This document shows positions 45,343-57,229 of a DNA stretch of 64,000 bases, one piece after another. Below the pieces are notes generated by a model. The model saw nothing but the letters and a program-made list of their open reading frames with translations. It was not told where the DNA came from and searched no databases. The DNA comes from Eleusine coracana subsp. coracana. Its lineage: Eukaryota > Streptophyta > Magnoliopsida > Poales > Poaceae. Location: the NCBI GenBank assembly GCA_032690845.1, contig CM064426.1:43974508-44038507 (forward strand), read 5' to 3'. Each line of letters starts with the position of its first letter. Positions within the stretch are counted from its first letter, which is position 1. The position numbers and the translations under genes are program-made.

Positions 45343-45426
45343 CTGTCGAAGATAACAAAGCGGGTTGTGAGAACGTTAGATCACAGTGCATAAAAGGACA
45401 ATGAATAATTTGGCAGCCTCGGATAC
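45343..45426 (-). other. Intron 1 of the antisense gene
   Basis: Minus-strand CACAG|GTATCC and ATCTTCGACAG|AAC; 84 bp. The frames of the flanking exons disagree by one base, so an indel or a slightly different junction is likely. Confidence 0.5.
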
Positions 45427-47204
45427 CTGTGCAGGCCGAAGGGCTGTCAGCGCCAAAACCAGAGACGACATCAGAATGCCGGGGGACCGGGGCAAAGGTG
45501 ACGCAAAGCGTTCAGAACCCCCCTCTGGCCGCTCCCCGGATCTATCAGGAACGACGTCTACCAACACATTCAGCAGGTTATCAGAGTCCATCATTCTTGA
45601 GTGCGGTGACGCCGGTGGTGTTTGGTTTGGAGCGGTGGCCACCACGTCCTCATCGACCGCCGCTTCGCTCGGGGTCGCCGGTCTCATGATGGTCTCCCCG
45701 TACTTTTTGCGGAGGCGTCGACGCTTAGATGGCTGCGGTGCGGGCGAGGATGCGCCTTCGGTGGGCCCAGAGTGCTTCTTCTTCTGATTCCCTCGGCCGG
45801 AGGTATCCTCGTGAAGCCGAATGCTGCCCCTCATACGCCGGGCACGCTGCGCCACTTGCTTCGTGCGCCGCGGAGCGGATGCCGTGCCTTCAGCGTCCCC
45901 CTTCTGAGTTGCAGGGCGCTTGATAACCACTCTTACTTGCCTTTGCGGCGCAGTAGGGGTGGCTTCCTCCTCTTCTTCCTCCTTTGTCTCTTCTTCCTCC
46001 TCCTCGTCATCGGGGCCTTTAGCTGCCTTGCCTCCGGTCTGCCGAGCTTCGGCCCGGTGTGGTTCCTGTGGGGGTAGAACGGCTTCCATATTGTATAGCT
46101 GCACAATGCGGTTGGTCCGCCCATGGCGTCCCATCTCCCCAAGCAACTCCCATTCCTTCTGGATCAGAGGGCCAAGATAGTGGATGGCTCACTGCTCTAT
46201 CTCGGCGAAGTTGGTTTTCCGGAGCCGCTCTTGGTCAAGCTGCAGATCCCCAGTTACGGGGTCCTAGGTGATGAACTCCACGTGCCAGTCGGCCTGAAGG
46301 GGGTCGATGCCGACAGCGCAGAATTCCTCCACCAAATCCCGCATGCTTAGTCGCTTGGCCATTCAGGATAATAGCCAGATGCGGGTGGTCAGAAGGCTAT
46401 CCTCCGGCACCTCGGGCTTTAGCGTGTATATGATCTCGGCATTTCAACTGCGATGATTGCTGTCAGGGCTCACATTGTAGTAGAACCAGCCGGTGATGAT
46501 CTGCTTCCCCCAGTGTTGTGTTGACCCCTTCACGGGCACGTTGCATTCACGATGTGGCCCAAGGGTGATGGTTAGGTAGTTAGACAGCAGCGTGGGTTCT
46601 CCGGGGCAAGGGTGCTCTCGTTGAGACGCCAGGTGCGTTGTAGCGAAGGCACCGGCGTGCGGCACGGCGCCCTCCATTCAGAAAGCCGATTTGAAGCAGG
46701 CCAACCGGGCAATAGTGTTTGGCAACACTTGCTGTATTGCGAGCCCGTAGAAGGCCAGAACATCACCGACAAACCGGGAGCAAGGGAACCGGAGCCCAGC
46801 CTCGAAGAATCGCTCAAAGACCACTATTGTGCTAGGGCGAGGTTGGGGTATGGTTTCGCTGTCCTTCGGCACCGACGCACGGGACCTCTCGAACCATCAT
46901 TTTGGTTCGGCAGCCCAGGTGTCCAGTAGCGCTTCGGTGACTGTGCTTGGCCCCAGGTAAGGACTCGCGGCCTTGTTGTCGTTAACCCGCTTCGGCTCAG
47001 ATCCGAGCGGGGGCTTAGCTTTCTGAGGGCCTATCGCTCGCCGAAGGCTGTAGTTGGCTGGTCTGAAGAAGGAAGAACGAGCAGCCTCTAGTGTGAGCGC
47101 GCGTATAATGAGCAGCCTCCGGGGTTAGTCACAAGAGCACTCGGTTTTCACGGAGCGGTCAAGAAATCGGAGTGAAAATGAGAAGAGAGGGGGTGAGGGG
47201 CTGA

Positions 47205-47213
47205 CTTATATAG
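47205..47213 (-). promoter_or_regulatory. TATA box of the antisense gene
   Basis: Minus-strand CTATATAAG, followed about 30 bp on by a CT-rich patch (CCCTCTCTTCTC) suited to transcription start, upstream of exon 1. Confidence 0.65.
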
Positions 47214-47678
47214 CCAGCGGGGCATGCGGCGCGTGACGATTGCTCGCGTCCGATCGCGCACTCGCCGATCCGATGGCCGACATGTGGTGCAGGGGCTGAA
47301 TTTATGACAGCGCGCTCGCTCGGAAACTGCACTGAATAACCCTGTTGGGCGCATTTATAAGTAGGACGACACGTGGACTGCATTTATGACAACACGTTTG
47401 ATGCATCTTCAGGAATGTTACACGGTCCGGCGGCTAAGGGCCGGGAGCCCGAAGGCAGTTTGGGTTAGGGATAAAATAACATGTTGCCTCCGGTAGCATG
47501 CTTCGCTTTTGACAACTCACTAACTTCTTCGAATACGATTGCGTGTGCCAAGTGCAGGTAACCGAAGGAAAGGATGGCCTCCGGACAGGCCCGAAAAGGG
47601 GGGGAGACTAGGGGTGGTCATTTTGCATGATCACAGTTTCGGTCCTGCCAAAGGCGGATCTCAGCTATGAGGGTCTAC
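47214..47678. other. Tat-2 3' leader before the 3' LTR
   Basis: Upstream region of the antisense gene. It holds a purine tract (AAAAGGGGGGGGAGACTAGG, 47594-47613) 66 bp before the LTR start at 47679. No gene. Confidence 0.6.
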
Positions 47679-47712
47679 TGTTGGGGGAATGCCCACCCCT
47701 TAGTCTCCCCAA
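47679..47712 (+). repeat. Tat-2 3' LTR, first 34 bp
   Basis: TGTTGGGGGAATGCCCACCC up to CCCCAA, then Tekay-B. Identical in sense to 35903-35936. Confidence 0.9.
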
Positions 47713-50700
47713 TGTGACAACCCTACTCCAAAAAGTAGAGTATGTCGCACAGGATCGTCTCGGGAGATGGTTAACGAAGTAACCATACATAGCATTCACA
47801 CATGAACATTCATTATTTACAAAGTTACATCACTTAGATGCATAATATTACAAGTTCAGGGATCAACTTCAAAAGAGTTCAAATCTGATACAATACATAT
47901 GTCCTTAGTACATGTTACATAAATTAGCGGAAGCGATGAAATGACAAAACATGACGTTGCTTTCCTATGGGAACCATGCCAGCCTAATGGCGATGGCTCA
48001 CTCGTCACGATTAGGAGAGCTAGGGACCCAATCAATGGTCCAATTCTGAGGCTCCTCACCTTCCCACACAACCTTGATACAACAATCACAATATGTGGCC
48101 TAAGAAAAACCTGAAAAACAAGAACATCATCGCAAAGCCTGAGTATCCAACATACTCCGCAAGACTTACCCGTCAAAAGGTTTACTAAAACCGACTCCTA
48201 GTATGCAGGGGGCTGACCGGGTTTATTTGATAATTGCAACAAAAGCTCCTATTAGTTCTATGCTGCACTTTCATTTCCTTAGTCAAGATTTTACTTTGCT
48301 TATTGCAGAAAACAGCTACGGTGAACCTCGCTAGCTGCCAAGACACGAACATAAATAGAGAGCAATACATCATAGCAATATGTGTCCATAACATAAGTAA
48401 ATTTCAGAAACATAGATACAACTTTACTACTTAACATATCATTGCCGCTGCTCGAACAAGAGGTACTCATAACCGCGAGGGACGGCAATTCGAATTGATT
48501 TACATCCTGCAGGAAAAACCCAAATACACGACACACGCATCACATAAGAACACATATGGACACCGTTCACAAGATTGCTATAAAGTCGATCCAGGGCCAT
48601 CGATCCCGAGTACACGTCCTCCCCGCAATACAGTACTTCGTATCAGAGGCTTAACCCATGCACTCTCCAGCGGTCCTCAAACCCGTGCAACCACTGTGTT
48701 GTTCACATCACCTCTGGATCGATGAGTATGGCCGTCCAACAATATGGCGCCTAAGTTACTAGGTTTACCAATTCCCATATTAAAGGTATGTACTTGGCAC
48801 TGTTCAATACTTGTCCGCGGAGTTGCAATGATAGATGCTCCATTTTATCAAGTTCATTAACCAAGTGAACCATAGTTGAATCTAGAACCTACCATTGACT
48901 CCACCAGTTTAAGCATAGCATTGCTAACGGAAAGGCTTACTAACATAAACTACTTATAGGTCATTGTCGGAGTATGCAAGTGTGTTTCATCCAAGTCCTA
49001 CACTTAATGCACAATACAATAGTCCTAACTTGTGATAAAGAAAAAAAGACTCAAAAATTTAATGGGTTATGCACCGGGGCTTGCCTTGGGAGTGATCGTA
49101 GTTAGTGTCTTCACCAAAGTTCACTTCAAATCCTTGCTGATCCGGTGTGATCCCCTCGGTCTCGATCCCTATATGAAATGGACATGCATCAATGCGAAGG
49201 AATACACAAGGTTTCATGGAGTTCCTTAACTAGAGATGAAATGGAGGGCATGATAATTCATGGCACTTCCTCAGCAAATAAAATTAATGAACTAATAATT
49301 TATTCATGAATGTGTGCACACCTAAGTATGACATGGTAGCCACTGAATTTGAAGGGGACAAACTTCTAATTACAAGAATGTAACTTTTAATCATCACAAC
49401 TTAGGGTATGTCTACTTTAACATGAGCATGGCCTAGGTGATGATTATATGACATCACATGCTGATGATGATATGACAATGCAGAACTAGGGTCTAATTTC
49501 CAGAAAGTTCATTTTGAGCAACTTAGCTAAAGTGGCCATATGCAAAACTAACACTATACATACAATGGCAATTTAATTGCATAACTAGTTCTAGGTTCAT
49601 ATAGTTAATTAGGAACCAAGAGTATATTAATGGAGATAAGGATTTCTACTGTAAAGTTAATGTGAATTATTTTTCATGAATTTTTCAGAAATGAATTTAT
49701 GCCTACTTATTTTAAGTGCACACATAAAGCAAGATTTATATGGAAAATTCTTACTTTAACTAACAATTGATTAAGTTCGACAGCAAAAGCATGCTTAAGT
49801 TGCATCAAATTTTTGATGGAGTTTGACATGAGTGTACAAGTGCATAAGGGACTGGAATACCAAATTTCATAATTAAATTCCTAGCCAATAATTTACATAA
49901 ATTCAATTACTAAAAATGAAGATTTATGAAATAATACTAAAAATATGCCTAACATGAAAATGTGCTTTTGCAGAGAGTTTAAGGATGCCATGAAATGACC
50001 ACTGAGCAAGTTTCATGAATTTACCATTTATATTTATTGAATTATGAATTTATTAAGCAAACTAGGGTTGTAAATTTAGGGAATTAAATAAATTAATTAA
50101 CTGAGTAACTTTGGACCTCAACTTGTTTTTCTGGTAGAGGAGTATTTTAGGAGTTGAAAAAAATTGGTTTCATCATTTTTGGACTTTTATTTCTCGAGTT
50201 ATTGAATTTTCAAATTTAATTCCAAGTTCACTCTTATTTACCAAATTGCCATCGCGTTTAAATTCACCCAGGCGCGCACGCGCGCCTGCGCGGCGGCCGT
50301 TGACGGCGAGCTCTGCCCAGCGGCCGATCGGCGGCACGGCCGGGGCTCACGTGCTACTCGAATAGTCTCCATGCCACGGGGATCTCGAGGAGGGGGTCGG
50401 AGGGGAGAGGGTCTCACCGGAAGGCGCCAACGACGGCGTGCGATGGCAGGGGCCGCTCCGGCGAGGTCCACGTGACGGTGCCGAGGGAGAGGCAGGCTGG
50501 GGTTCGGTCGGCGAGCTTCGCTGCAGGTCGGGGAAGGTCGGCATCAAGGAACTTGTCGAGGGGGAAGGCCGGAGGGGGGTTCTCATCGGTGGGGGGGGGG
50601 GGGGGGCAAGGATCCCGACGGCGGCGGCTCGGGCTTCCCAAAATCCGGCGAGAACACTGCACGAGGGAGGGAGAGGATCAGAGGGGAGTGAAGTGGTCAC

Positions 50701-51631
50701 CTTACGCGTCGATTTGCAAAGAATGCAGGGAGGGGGAAGTTGCCTAGGAGGAGTTGGACGCGGCGGCGGCCATGGCGGTGAAAACAGGGCAGTGCTCGGG
50801 TTTTGCCAGGGAGAGAGAGGAAGGAAGAGTGCAGAGGCACTTGGTGCGACGGAGAGGGTTCCTAGAAGTTGTGCGATGAGTGTGAGCCGAGAGAGAGAGC
50901 CGGGAGAGGCGCGCTGGACAGTCCTCCCCTTTTACCAGGTCGGAGTGACAGAGCGGCGAGCGCTGAGGGAGAGGTGGGGGTGAGGGTGGCGCGCTGTCGG
51001 TGAGGGGTTGGTTCGCCGGTGGGAGCACTTCAATTTGGCCGATGGCACAGGGGCGAAGGTGGCGGAGCAGTGGCCGGCATGGGGATCGGCAGTGATCGAC
51101 GGTCGCCATAGTGCACCCGGGTACAACCCATGTCAGGTTGGGATTGGCCAGAGGAGAGGGAAGGGGGTTGACTCGGCTTGACTTTGAACATGACTCGGGT
51201 TTGGCCGAATTTCACCAAGTTTCCTTGCTCCAAATTTGACACAAAGTTTTGTGCAAGCCCAGAAAAACATGTGCTCCAACTTTGCTTTTGGGTGCATCAG
51301 CTGAATTGGCTTATTTTAATTTTTAAAATTCCAGAACAGAAATACTCTTTTCTAGATTTAGGGAAATTTTTAAGGGTATTAAATGGTTACCAAAAATTCT
51401 GGTAAAATTATCAAAATTCTCTTTTAATGTGGCCATTCAGAATATACAAAAACATTGGGTACTTCCATGGGATTTTGTGATATTTGAGAAGGGCCCTTAT
51501 TTGGATATTCTGGATTTAATTACTTAATTTTCTCTCTTTATTCTTTGGCACCTTGATTATTTATATTTTTAACTATACCTTAATTAACATTGGGTTTAGT
51601 TAAGTTCCATTTTGTGATATGGGATGTCACA
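47713..51631 (-). repeat. Tekay-B 3' LTR
   Basis: 3919 bp, TGTGACAACC...GGATGTCACA. It is AT-rich at 49240-50230 and GC-rich at 50270-51180, with a run of 16 G at 50591-50606. By eye it differs from the 5' copy by a few percent, mostly transitions. The short ORFs within are not genes. Confidence 0.93.
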
Positions 51632-51655
51632 GCACATCCCCCTTAAGGAAATCTC
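51632..51655 (-). promoter_or_regulatory. Tekay-B polypurine tract
   Basis: Minus-strand CCTTAAGGGGGATGTGC adjoins the 3' LTR start TGTGACATCC. Confidence 0.8.
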
Positions 51656-51702
51656 ATCCCGAGATTTGCAAAAGAACGAACAAAAAGGAGGGGTGCGGAT
51701 GG

Positions 51703-53349
51703 TTACCGGTTTTGCGAGGCCAAGAACTCCGGAAAGTTGGTCTTCAGAAATTCTTCTTGTTCCCACGTAGCTTCATCTTCAGTATGGCTACTCCATTGAA
51801 CCTTGTAGAAGGTGATAGTGCGGCTGCGAGTTACCCGGTCTTTTTGATCGAGGATGCGGACGAGGTATTCGGGGTAGGAGAGATCTTCCTCCAATTGCTC
51901 GGTGTCGGAGATAACCATGTCAATTGGAGGATTTAGACACTTCTTAAGTTGGGAAACATGGAAGACATTGTGCACCCGCTCAAGATTTACTGGTAGTTGC
52001 AATTGATAAGCAATGGCGCTATGCTTTTTCGTGATCGGAAAAGGTCCGATGTAGCAGGGTGCTAATTTCCCTTTGATTCCAAAACGGACACACCTTTGTT
52101 GGGAGAAACCTGGAGATAGACATGATCTCCCTTCTCGAACACCAATGGACGTCTTCTTTTATTTGAATAGCTTATTTGGTGGGATTGGGCGGCCTTCAAG
52201 TTAGCTTGAATTTGCTTCACCTTCTCTTCGGCTTGCATGACCAGATCTAGACCAAAAGTGGTTCTTTCTCCAGATTCCGACCAATTCAGCGGGGTTCGGC
52301 ACAAGTGACCATACAAGGTTTCAAATGGCAACATTCCCAAACTTTCTTGGTAGCTATTGTTGTAGGAGAATTAGGCGAATGGGAGACAAGATTCCTAATT
52401 ACCACGATTGTCCAGAACACAAGCTGTCAATAAATCCTCTAAATATTGACTTAGCCTCTCGGTTTGACCATCGGTTTGCGGGTGATAAGCAGAACCTCGA
52501 ATGAGAGTGGTGCCAAGACAAGCATGCAATTGCTCCCAAAAACGAGCAATAAATTGGGGACCTCGATCAGAGATGATTGTCTTGGGCACACCGTGCGAGC
52601 ATAGAATCCGCACAATGTAGAGCTCGGCATATTGCTTAGTGGAGTAGGTTGTATGGACGGGAATAAAATGAGCAGATTTGGTCAACCTATCCACAATCAC
52701 CCATATTGAATTGTGCTTCTTGGGCGTGAGGGGTAATCCAACGATGAAATCCATAGCAATGTCCTCCCATTTCCAAGCGGGGATTTTTAATGGGTGTAAA
52801 AGACCGGCTGTTCTCAAGTGATCGGCCTTCACACGTTGACAAGTATCGCATTCGGAGACATACTGAGCAACCTCTCATTTCATGCGTGTCCACCAGAACT
52901 TTTCCCTTATCCCGCGATACATTTTGTTGCTGCCGGGGTGTATGGAGTATTTGGATAAGTGAGCCTCATCCAAAATTTTCTTTCTTAGCTCGTCATTTTT
53001 CGGAACAACAAGGCGATTGTTGAACCATAGTACTCCATCTTCGTCTTGTCAGAAACACGTCGCTTCCTTCTTCCCTATTTTCTAGTGAATATATTCCATT
53101 CCCTTGTCCTTCTTCTGGGCTTCCACAATTTCTTCCCGAAAGGGTAGGAATGAGCGCCAAATTATACAAGGATCCATATGGGATGACACGAAGACTTGGT
53201 TTGCTAGGATATGAAATTGTACAAGCTTCCATCGAGCAAACGATGGCGTGATTGCATTGGTCCCTTTGACTCAAGGTGTCGGCAACCACGTTGGCTTTTC
53301 CGGGATGATAATGAATTTCCAATTCATAATCCTTCATTAATTCCAACAT
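51703..53349 (-). pseudogene. Tekay-B integrase with chromodomain (and RNase H end)
   Basis: The RNase H tail (DYELEIHYHPGKANVVAD) runs into integrase. The core has Asp in AMDFIVGLPLTP, Asp in IISDRGPQF and Glu in HPQTDGQTERLSQYL. VFEKGDHVYLQVSP starts the C-terminal module. After a break near 52010-52062, HNVFHVSQLKKCL leads into a chromodomain (YPEYLVRILDQKDRV, KVQWSSHTEDEATWEQEEFL) ending at 51703. Stops near 52365, 52395 and 52877 and several shifts make it non-coding. Confidence 0.9.
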
Positions 53350-54635
53350 CTCCGCTACCTCATGTTCAGCTCTTGTTGAGTGAAGATGTATTTGAGACTC
53401 TTGTGGTCGGTGTAGAGGTTAACAAGATTACCGAGAAAGTAATGGCGCCAGGTTTTCAAGGCTAGGACGACTGAGGCCAATTCCAAATCGTGAGTGGGAT
53501 AATTTTGCTCATGCTTTCGGAGCTGTAGTGACGCATAGGCAACGCCATGGCCTTCTTGCATAAGGACACAACCCAATCCGGTGCCGGAGGCATCGCAGTA
53601 GATATCGAACGGTTTGGTGATGTCAGGTTGAGCCAAAACCGGAGCGGTTGTTAAATGCTTCTTGAGTGACTGAAAAGCTTCCTCACATGCACTACTCCAC
53701 TTGAACTTGGCATCCTTTTCCAGCAACTTGGTCATAGGCTTGGCAATGCTTGAAAAGTTGGGAATGAATTTCCTATAATAACCGGAAAGACCAAGGAAAC
53801 TGTGAATTTGCTTGACCGATTTTGGAGCTTTTCAATTCAGCACATCCTCTACTTTGCTAGGGTCCAAGGCTACTCCTTCTGCTGATATGATGTGACCCAA
53901 GAATGGAACTTGCTTTAGCCAAAATTCACATTTACTAAATTTGGCATAAAGTTGATGATCTCAGAGTCATTGTAGCACAATACGAAGGTGTTCAGCGTGT
54001 TCTTCTTTGGACTTAGAGTAGATCAGAATATCGTCGATGAATACCACTACGAACTTATCCAACTCGGGCATGAATACGGAATTCATCAAATACATGAAGT
54101 GGGCTGGAGCATTGGTGAGACCAAAAGACATGACAAGATACTCGAAAAGATCATATCGGGTGGAGAATGCTGTTTTTGGAATATCTTCGGCTTGGATTTT
54201 TATTTGATGGTAACCGGATCGGAGATCAATCTTGGAGTAGACTTTAGCACCCACTAGTTGATCAAAGAGGATATCGATTCGAGGTAGAGGGTACTTGTTC
54301 TTGACGGTCACGGCGTTTAACGGCCTATAGTCGACACATAGGCGTAGGGTCTTGTCTTTCTTCTTCACAAAGAGAGCGGGACAGCCCCAGGGAGATGAAC
54401 TTGGTCGGATATAACCCTTGTCCATAAGCTCTTGTAATTGCTCTTTCAACTCTGCCAACACATTAGGAGCCATCTTGTACGGCCTACGAGAGATAGGCGC
54501 TGTACCAGGTACGAGTTCAATCTTAAACTCGACATCCCTGTCCGGAGGCATTCCCGGTAAATCATCTGGAAATACGTCGGGAAAATCACAGACCACTGGA
54601 ATGTTTGCTAGCTCCTTTCCTTCCACATGACACAC
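53340..54635 (-). pseudogene. Tekay-B reverse transcriptase and RNase H
   Basis: RT blocks in order: MDKGYIRPSSSPWGCPALFV, LCVDYRPLNAVT, KIDLRSGYHQIKI, the catalytic VFIDDILIYSK, then HQLYAKFSKCEFW and FLGLSGYYRKFI. RNase H: FDIYCDASGTGLGCVL, THDLELASVVLALK and YTDHKSLKYIF. Two TGA codons near 53960-53970 sit where Arg is usual, and a further TGA near 53833 where Trp is usual. The catalytic residues are preserved. Confidence 0.92.
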
Positions 54636-54639
54636 CTAA

Positions 54640-55189
54640 GAAGTGGACAACTTGGTATATGGCAATCAGAGAATAGCGGGGCCGTGTAAGGGTGAGTTCA
54701 AATGGATTTCCCGGTCCTCAATGTGCAGTACGGCTTTGTGGCTAGTCATCCATTTCATACCAAGAATGATGTCGATGCTTTGGCCATCTAAGATAATTAG
54801 GGAAGTGGGGTATATGTTGTTTGCTAGCTTAAGTGGCACTTTCCTTAACTCAAGATGAGCTCTTTTTTCCACCGGGAGACGTAATAATGTATGGTGTTCC
54901 CATAGTAGTGGGGGTAATTTTCAGATGATTTGCACATGCTTGACTAATGAAATCATGCGTTGCTCCTAAATCAAAAAGAACCATGGAAGCATGTTGGTTG
55001 ATCGAGAACGTACCCGCAAGAACGGGTTCTCCAGCTTGGGTCTCTTCGACCGTGGTATAGTTGACTCGACCATTCTTGTGTGTGGGGGTAGACGACTGAG
55101 GATGACTCCCATTGCTGCCATTATTGTTGTTGCCGCTGTTGTGGTTGTTGTTGTTGTTCCTGGAAGTGTTGGAGTTGTTGTTGTTGCTC
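54640..55189 (-). pseudogene. Tekay-B protease
   Basis: This is the aspartic protease region. The active site reads LFDLGATHDFI: the Asp-Ser/Thr-Gly triad has become Asp-Leu-Gly through TTA for an expected TCA, so activity would be lost even without the frame breaks. The second block is IDIILGMKWMTSHKAVL. The linker upstream is Asn-rich (NNNNSNTSRNNNNN). Confidence 0.85.
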
Positions 55190-56223
55190 GGATTGCGCTT
55201 CGGGAACCGACACTCCTTAGCAAAGTGACTGGTACGGCCACAATTGTAACAAGGCTATGAGGAGTTGGTCTTCACCACATGATTATTCTGCTCTGGAGGG
55301 CGAGAACCAGAAGATTGCTGCTGGTTTCCACCATGGAATCACGAGTGCTGCTGCGAGAACAACGGGCAAGGTCCTCCTCCCGACGGTACCGCAGCCAGGA
55401 ATTTCTGTCCGGTCGGGGAAGTGATTGCTAGCTTGTACTTGGGCGGTGCAGAGCCGGATGAACTTCCCATAGCACGTTTCCTCTTCTTGTCCTCTTGATT
55501 GGCACGGATGGCATCTTCTTGCACGATGGCGGCACTCATCAAGTCATTGAACGTGCCGGCAGTGACTTGCGCCAATCGATCTTGCAGCTTCGGGGTAAGA
55601 CCTGAACGAAAGCAGTCTTTCTTCTTCTCGTCCGTATCAGTGTGATACGACGCATACTGGGCCAGGTAGTTGAACTTCCGTGCATACTCTTGCACGCTTC
55701 CAGAGCCTTGCTTCAAGTTGAGGAACTCCTGCAACTTGCGCTTCATGAGTCCAGCGGGGATGTGGTGTGCACGGAAAGCTGTGTAGAATTCCGCCCAAGT
55801 GACTTGGTGACCAGCGGCGAGAGCGGCAGTGAAACTAGCCCACCAAGCACTTGCAGAGCCGCGGAGCTTCTGCGCGGCGAAGAGGGGCTTCTGCTGCTCG
55901 GTGCAGTGGAGGAGGGCAAACTTCGACTCTAGAGTGTGAATAAAGTTATCCGCTTCCAGAGGATTATCGGCTTCGCTGAAGGTGGCCGGGTGAGTCACCC
56001 AGAAGTCGGTGTAGGAGGATTCCCGCTGCTGCAGTGGTGGTTGTCCGGGAGCTCCTTGACGGTTCATGTTCTCCATGAACATACGGAACATCTCGTTCTA
56101 ATTGTGGATGAGCTGCTCCATAGCCGTCATGGGCGGCGCATTGGGCAGCGGCCCATTTCCACCGATGTTCGAGGCGCTGGGAGCATCACCGACGTTTTCT
56201 CCACCGCGGCGAGTTTGCACCAT
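55190..56223 (-). pseudogene. Tekay-B gag
   Basis: The ATG at 56221-56223 begins MVQTRRGGENVG, similar in style to the Tekay-A gag start. A TAG near 56099 (probable CAG) interrupts, then a long open capsid segment follows (SYTDFWVTHPATFSEADNP, LRGSASAWWASFTAA, KRKLQEFLNLKQGSGSVQ). After a TGA near 55337 comes the zinc knuckle CYNCGRTSHFAKEC, intact here, in contrast to Tekay-A. It is the most complete Gag in the window. Confidence 0.9.
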
Positions 56224-56596
56224 CTGACATATGAACAAAGCATGTTAGCCCGATCATCACATGAGACAATATGATAATAAGGCTACGACATAGCGATGAA
56301 ATAAAATTTCAGATTGCTCATAAATGAAATGTTTGACAAGAAAACGGTGCGGACATAAGGGATAACTTAAACTCCATAATTTCCACACCATAAGCAACAT
56401 ACTCATGATAAAAACCATAGATACATGTGATGCAACTTTAGATACATAGCAAGTCTTTGGTTACATCACTCGGAACACTACACCACACGATCTCGGAGAG
56501 CTTAGGTTACAACTGAGCTTAACATTACTAACACTATGCACACACGACTACGATGTCTCACGAGATTTTCCATCCTACATACATAAAGCTACTCGA

Positions 56597-57229
56597 TCAC
56601 CCGACGTGGCTGTCACCATCGGACTCCACGTCCATATCACCCGGTCTAGGGGGTGCTTCGAAGTCGATGCCGGAATCACCGTTCTCACTCAGATCGGCGT
56701 CATTGGGGGGAATCACTGTGAGTGGAATGGGTGGCTCATCGTTAAGGATGGCGTTCAGCTAGCCATTAGCAGCTTGGAGATGTCCAATGAGCTGCTCTTG
56801 CTGTGCGATGATCGCGTGAGCGTCGTTGAGGTTTCCTTCCATGACATCACGCTCATCTTGAGCTTCTTCGCGTTGAGCCTGTAGCTCGCTTCGCTCCTCC
56901 AAGAGAGCGGTAACCTGACCATGAAGAAAGTAAATCTCCTCTTGGGCAGCGGTGAGCTGGACGTTGCGTTGGTTCAGTTGCTCCTGCAACTGATCGCTTG
57001 CATCGCCCTCAATGATGAGCTGTGCATCATGGAGTTGCTCGAAAAGATCGGTCCGCTCCATCTCGCTAGTGTGCAGCTTGTCCTCAAGATATGAAATCTT
57101 AGCGTCACGCTTCGCAAGCTGGGCATCACGGGCAACAAGTGTGGACTGCAGTGCCTCGTGCTCTCGTTCAAACTCGAGAATGCGGGCGGCAAGGTACTCG
57201 GGGTCCTTCGCGAGCTTGCCAACATCCAT
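56597..57229 (-). pseudogene. Tekay-B orf0 (coiled coil)
   Basis: This is an ORF between PBS and gag. The ATG at 57227-57229 (minus strand) opens MDVGKLAKDPEYLAARILEF. About 150 residues of heptad-like coiled coil follow (EHEALQSTLVARDAQLAKRD, QLQEQLNQRNVQLTAAQEE, ERSELQAQREEAQDERDV). One TAG (56759-56761, probable CAG) separates it from an acidic tail (NDADLSENGDSGIDFEA, GDMDVESDGDSHVG) ending in TGA at 56597-56599. The start follows TTTATTCCGGCAG, a splice-acceptor-like run. It is unlike the Tekay-A orf0 in sequence but equal in place. Function unknown. Confidence 0.75.

Larger units (their letters stand above)
43090..47117 (-). pseudogene. Antisense multi-exon gene in Tat-2 (putative gypsy-type transposon domain)
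   Basis: Read on the minus strand, exon 1 (about 47117-45427) encodes a segment with STIVVFERFFEAGLRFPCSR and VLPNTIARLACF, typical of the family Pfam calls putative gypsy type transposon (Transposase_28), then a strongly acidic and basic tail (DDEEEEEETKEEEEEE, SKRRRLRKKYG). Exon 2 (45342-44876) is acidic, exon 3 (44797-43832) a long coiled coil (KKQLAEGQTQAQSAANHLKK, KRLEVLQKDNQALGAENVA), exon 4 (43620 to about 43090) has GVQWRRWKREHPEGNF. Introns are 84, 78 and 211 bp with GT...AG ends. Several TGA/TAG codons occur. The start codon is unclear. Role unknown. Confidence 0.75.

Noticed and set aside
45386..46350. Several plus-strand ORFs over the antisense gene
   Set aside because: They are opposite-strand shadows of the acidic exon 1 (Ser/Phe/Leu-rich runs of TCC/CTT codons).
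50438..51109. ORFs on both strands in the GC-rich LTR part (also 60964-61891)
   Set aside because: They recur in both Tekay-B LTRs with different frames and run through a poly-G tract. No protein features.
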